A DNA stretch of 40,828 nucleotides. Origin: Nostoc commune NIES-4072 (lineage in GTDB: Bacteria; Cyanobacteriota; Cyanobacteriia; Cyanobacteriales; Nostocaceae). Location: positions 1 through 40,828 of the forward strand of contig NZ_BDUD01000006.1 of NCBI RefSeq assembly GCF_003113895.1. The letters run 5' to 3'. This document shows positions 38,764 through 40,828 of the stretch, one piece after another. How positions within the stretch are numbered: the stretch's first letter is position 1; each line of letters opens with the position of its first letter. The position numbers and the translations under genes were made by a program. The notes below the pieces were generated by a model that was not told where the DNA came from, ran no database searches, and saw nothing but the letters and a program-made list of their open reading frames with translations.

Positions 38764-39954
38764 ATGACTAACGCTGTACCCATTTTTGATTCGGTACAGG
38801 ATCTAATCGTCCGAGAAAAGCCGGAAACACCTATTTTTTGTTTCAGCCCCCATGTTGTTCAAGATCGCGTCCAAATTTTTAAAGAGAAGTTCCCTGGCAT
38901 TACAGCATGGGCCATGAAGTCGAACCCTCACCACCAAGTTTTAAAAGCTGTTGTCAATGCGGGAATTAGGCACTTTGACGTTGCCTCAAGAGAGGAAATT
39001 GATGCTGTGCAGGCAGTTTGTCCCGAAGCAATTCTGCACTTTAACCATCCCGTAAAGTCACCAGAAGATATTGAATATGCTTGGAAAATAGGCATTCGCA
39101 GCTTTGTTGTGGACTGCTTTGATGAGGTGAACAAGATTTCTAAAGTCATCAAAGCAAACGATATCTCAAAATATTCGGCAGCTACCTTGCTCATTCGTTT
39201 CTACGACCAGAATGTGAGAGGTTCTGACCACTACAATTTCAACGTTAAGTTCGGTGCTTCCCCAGAAGAAGCCGTCGATCTACTAGCCCAATGCAAAAAA
39301 TTCGGATTTAATGTAGGACTTACCTTTCATTGTGGTTCCCAAAATCTTCGACCGGAAACATACCGGATAATGATGCACACCGCTCGCCACATTTCGATGT
39401 CTGCCTTTCAAGGAGAACATCAAGAGATACATCGGCTTAACATTGGCGGAGGCTTCCCATGTCCGTATCCAGATAGCAATGCTCCTCCGATCTCTGAGTA
39501 TCTTAAAGAGATAAGACTAGGCGGGATCGAACATCTTTGTGAGCTTATGTGTGAGCCTGGTCGTTTTTTCGTTGCTGAAGCAGCTAGCCTTTTAACCCGT
39601 GTGACGTTGAGACGATATGGAGATAACCGTTTATACATTAACGATGGTATTTATGGTTCTTTCAGAGAGCCTTCATATGTAGCTCTTATGCCTCCAGCTC
39701 GTGCCTATAAGGCAGATGGTACACCGATATCAAAACTGACGACATCTCTGCAACCTTTTCAGATTTGGGGAGCAACATGCGATAGTCTGGACGGACTCTC
39801 GAACTCTGTTTACCTTCCTAATGTAATTCAAACAGGAGACTTCATTGAATGGGGCATGATGGGGGCATACACCATCGCCTCGACAACCCACTTCAACGGA
39901 TTTCCACCAGCTAAACTTGTTCAGATTAGGTCTTTAGATCCTTGGATTGATTAA
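38764..39954 (+). CDS. PLP-dependent decarboxylase, ornithine/diaminopimelate type (fold III)
   Basis: A 396-residue protein. The PLP-binding Lys is in AWAMKSNPHHQVLKAV. Other landmarks are FDVASREEIDAV, HFNHPVKSPEDIEYA, LTFHCGSQN (His stacking on PLP), LNIGGGFPCPY (phosphate loop), CEPGRFFVAEA, and the active-site Cys GATCDSLDGL from the partner subunit. This is the ornithine/diaminopimelate decarboxylase fold-III family. I start at ATG 38764; TTG 38728, overlapping the aaRS-like gene by four bases and with AAGGAG eight bases upstream, is a real alternative. It would make an amine such as putrescine, cadaverine or a modified residue; the substrate is unproven. It is coupled to the aaRS-like gene and lies 167 bases before the oxygenase. 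Confidence 0.9.
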   Translation: MTNAVPIFDSVQDLIVREKPETPIFCFSPHVVQDRVQIFKEKFPGITAWAMKSNPHHQVLKAVVNAGIRHFDVASREEIDAVQAVCPEAILHFNHPVKSPEDIEYAWKIGIRSFVVDCFDEVNKISKVIKANDISKYSAATLLIRFYDQNVRGSDHYNFNVKFGASPEEAVDLLAQCKKFGFNVGLTFHCGSQNLRPETYRIMMHTARHISMSAFQGEHQEIHRLNIGGGFPCPYPDSNAPPISEYLKEIRLGGIEHLCELMCEPGRFFVAEAASLLTRVTLRRYGDNRLYINDGIYGSFREPSYVALMPPARAYKADGTPISKLTTSLQPFQIWGATCDSLDGLSNSVYLPNVIQTGDFIEWGMMGAYTIASTTHFNGFPPAKLVQIRSLDPWID

Positions 39955-40121
39955 GGCAAGAACAATGTTGAATGCGCTGCTGATATTAATTTCTATCAAG
40001 ATTTCATCGAATAATGAATCTTTCTTTGGATGTTTTGACCAACGTTTTTGTCTAAACTCGTTATTCTAAAATTGACAGACTATTAAGAGTTTATTTGCTT
40101 TTTAGAGATGGTGTCTAGATA

Positions 40122-40828
40122 ATGCAACAGATCAATTTAAAAGCTGCTCTTACTCCTAATGAAGCTGTAAACGATCTCTTTGATATGGGTGTCGCATGTG
40201 TAAAACTTCCTGATGACATCATTAGGGCTAGCAATGAAGTTTTGGTTGAAGCTTATAACTTTTTCTCCAATCCTGAGACGATAAAAGAGAAGTTCTCTAG
40301 CCCTAACACACTGGAAGGTTGGCGTGAGATTGGATCAGAATTGGCTCCAAATACTGGGCGGTCTGACCTCTCAGAAGCATTTACGGTTTGGTTTCGTAAC
40401 GCAAGAAAACCTGAAGTCATAGATTGGGCTGTTCGTTGTCCACTTCATCGATCAATGACCAAGCTTTTAAACCCTTGTGCCACCTTCATCGAAGACTTGC
40501 TCGTTGCTATCAGGTGTCGCCTCGACCCAATTTATCAATCAAGTAATCAAGTTCCGGTTCCTATTAGAGACTTCTCGTATTTACAGATAAACTTCTCTCG
40601 TCCGGCCAAACACACTAGAGACACTATTATGGACGCTCACGAAGATGGACATCTGCTCACGCTCCTGCGTCCGTTCGGGACAGGTCTTATGATTGCACGT
40701 GGAGAGCTTGTAGAAGCACCTACACCCAGCAACCCGGTTGGCGTTTTTCACCCAGTTGGCGAATTTCATTCGGTAGTATTGAATGATAACGAGGCACTTG
40801 TAATACCAAGTAGTCCCACATTCTACTT
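40122..40828 (+). CDS. 2OG-Fe(II) oxygenase, N-terminal part (continues at 1-217)
   Basis: The first 235 codons of an isopenicillin N synthase-like oxygenase, open to the right edge. An N-terminal region (AYNFFSNPETIKEKF) is typical of the DIOX_N domain, followed by the double-stranded beta-helix core with the iron motif His-x-Asp in MDAHEDGHLLTLL. The other conserved residues (distal His and RQS) are on the left side of the window and are joined in phase by the circular junction. The full product is 307 residues, normal for the family. It is the third gene of the aaRS-like, decarboxylase, oxygenase set, so it may hydroxylate the amine or aminoacyl product they make, which is inference. Confidence 0.85.
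   Translation, partial: MQQINLKAALTPNEAVNDLFDMGVACVKLPDDIIRASNEVLVEAYNFFSNPETIKEKFSSPNTLEGWREIGSELAPNTGRSDLSEAFTVWFRNARKPEVIDWAVRCPLHRSMTKLLNPCATFIEDLLVAIRCRLDPIYQSSNQVPVPIRDFSYLQINFSRPAKHTRDTIMDAHEDGHLLTLLRPFGTGLMIARGELVEAPTPSNPVGVFHPVGEFHSVVLNDNEALVIPSSPTFY

Overview
The window looks like a complete circular cyanobacterial plasmid of about 40.8 kb, opened inside a gene. HIP1 octamers (GCGATCGC) in the backbone, heptanucleotide GGGTGTA-type repeats and the protein families point to a filamentous, Nostoc-like cyanobacterium. The circle is supported directly: the reading frame that runs off the right edge (from 40122) continues in phase at base 2 and ends at 217. The joined product is one 307-residue 2-oxoglutarate/Fe(II) oxygenase, with its HxD motif on one side of the junction and its distal His and RxS on the other.

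Layout. 218-2020: a broken IS630-type insertion sequence nested in a small inverted-repeat element. 2076-4571: an AT-rich three-gene unit (nucleoside deoxyribosyltransferase-like, Ppx/GppA-like, MFS transporter). 4870-5171: a small inverted-repeat element. 5259-9734: tyrosine recombinase, ParA partition module with a 34-bp palindrome, two small coupled genes (one retropepsin-like) and a predicted PD-(D/E)XK nuclease. 10042-14175: a large primase/helicase replication protein and a downstream partner gene. 14668-21009: small regulators, a second partition system (actin-like ParM plus ParR-like) preceded by GAAAC repeats, then membrane proteins and a VirD4/FtsK-like ATPase. 21075-25942: mobilisation region (oriT-like hairpins, MobC, a cytidine-deaminase-like protein, MOBP relaxase). 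25906-32764: mobile-element debris (Tn3-type miniature element, Tn7/CAST-like end, TniQ, TniB and a TniA lacking its catalytic core), with an ABC exporter and a GNAT acetyltransferase.

33363-40828 and 1-217: the most novel part. It is a candidate peptide-modification (RiPP-like) cassette. A 44-residue peptide with four tandem GVRPDA units is followed by a JmjC/cupin protein whose HxD motif reads H-R-G, a DUF3865 haem-oxygenase-like protein and a GFA-family zinc protein. Further along are a class II lysyl-tRNA-synthetase paralogue, a PLP ornithine/diaminopimelate-type decarboxylase and the junction-spanning oxygenase. An LVIVD-repeat protein and a miniature IS630 derivative sit between the two halves, so the second half may be a separate pathway.

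Replication (Rep), two partition systems and mobilisation (MobC, relaxase, coupling ATPase) make up the backbone. The cargo has entered between these blocks together with transposon remnants. All functions are inferred from sequence motifs by eye; no database search was run.
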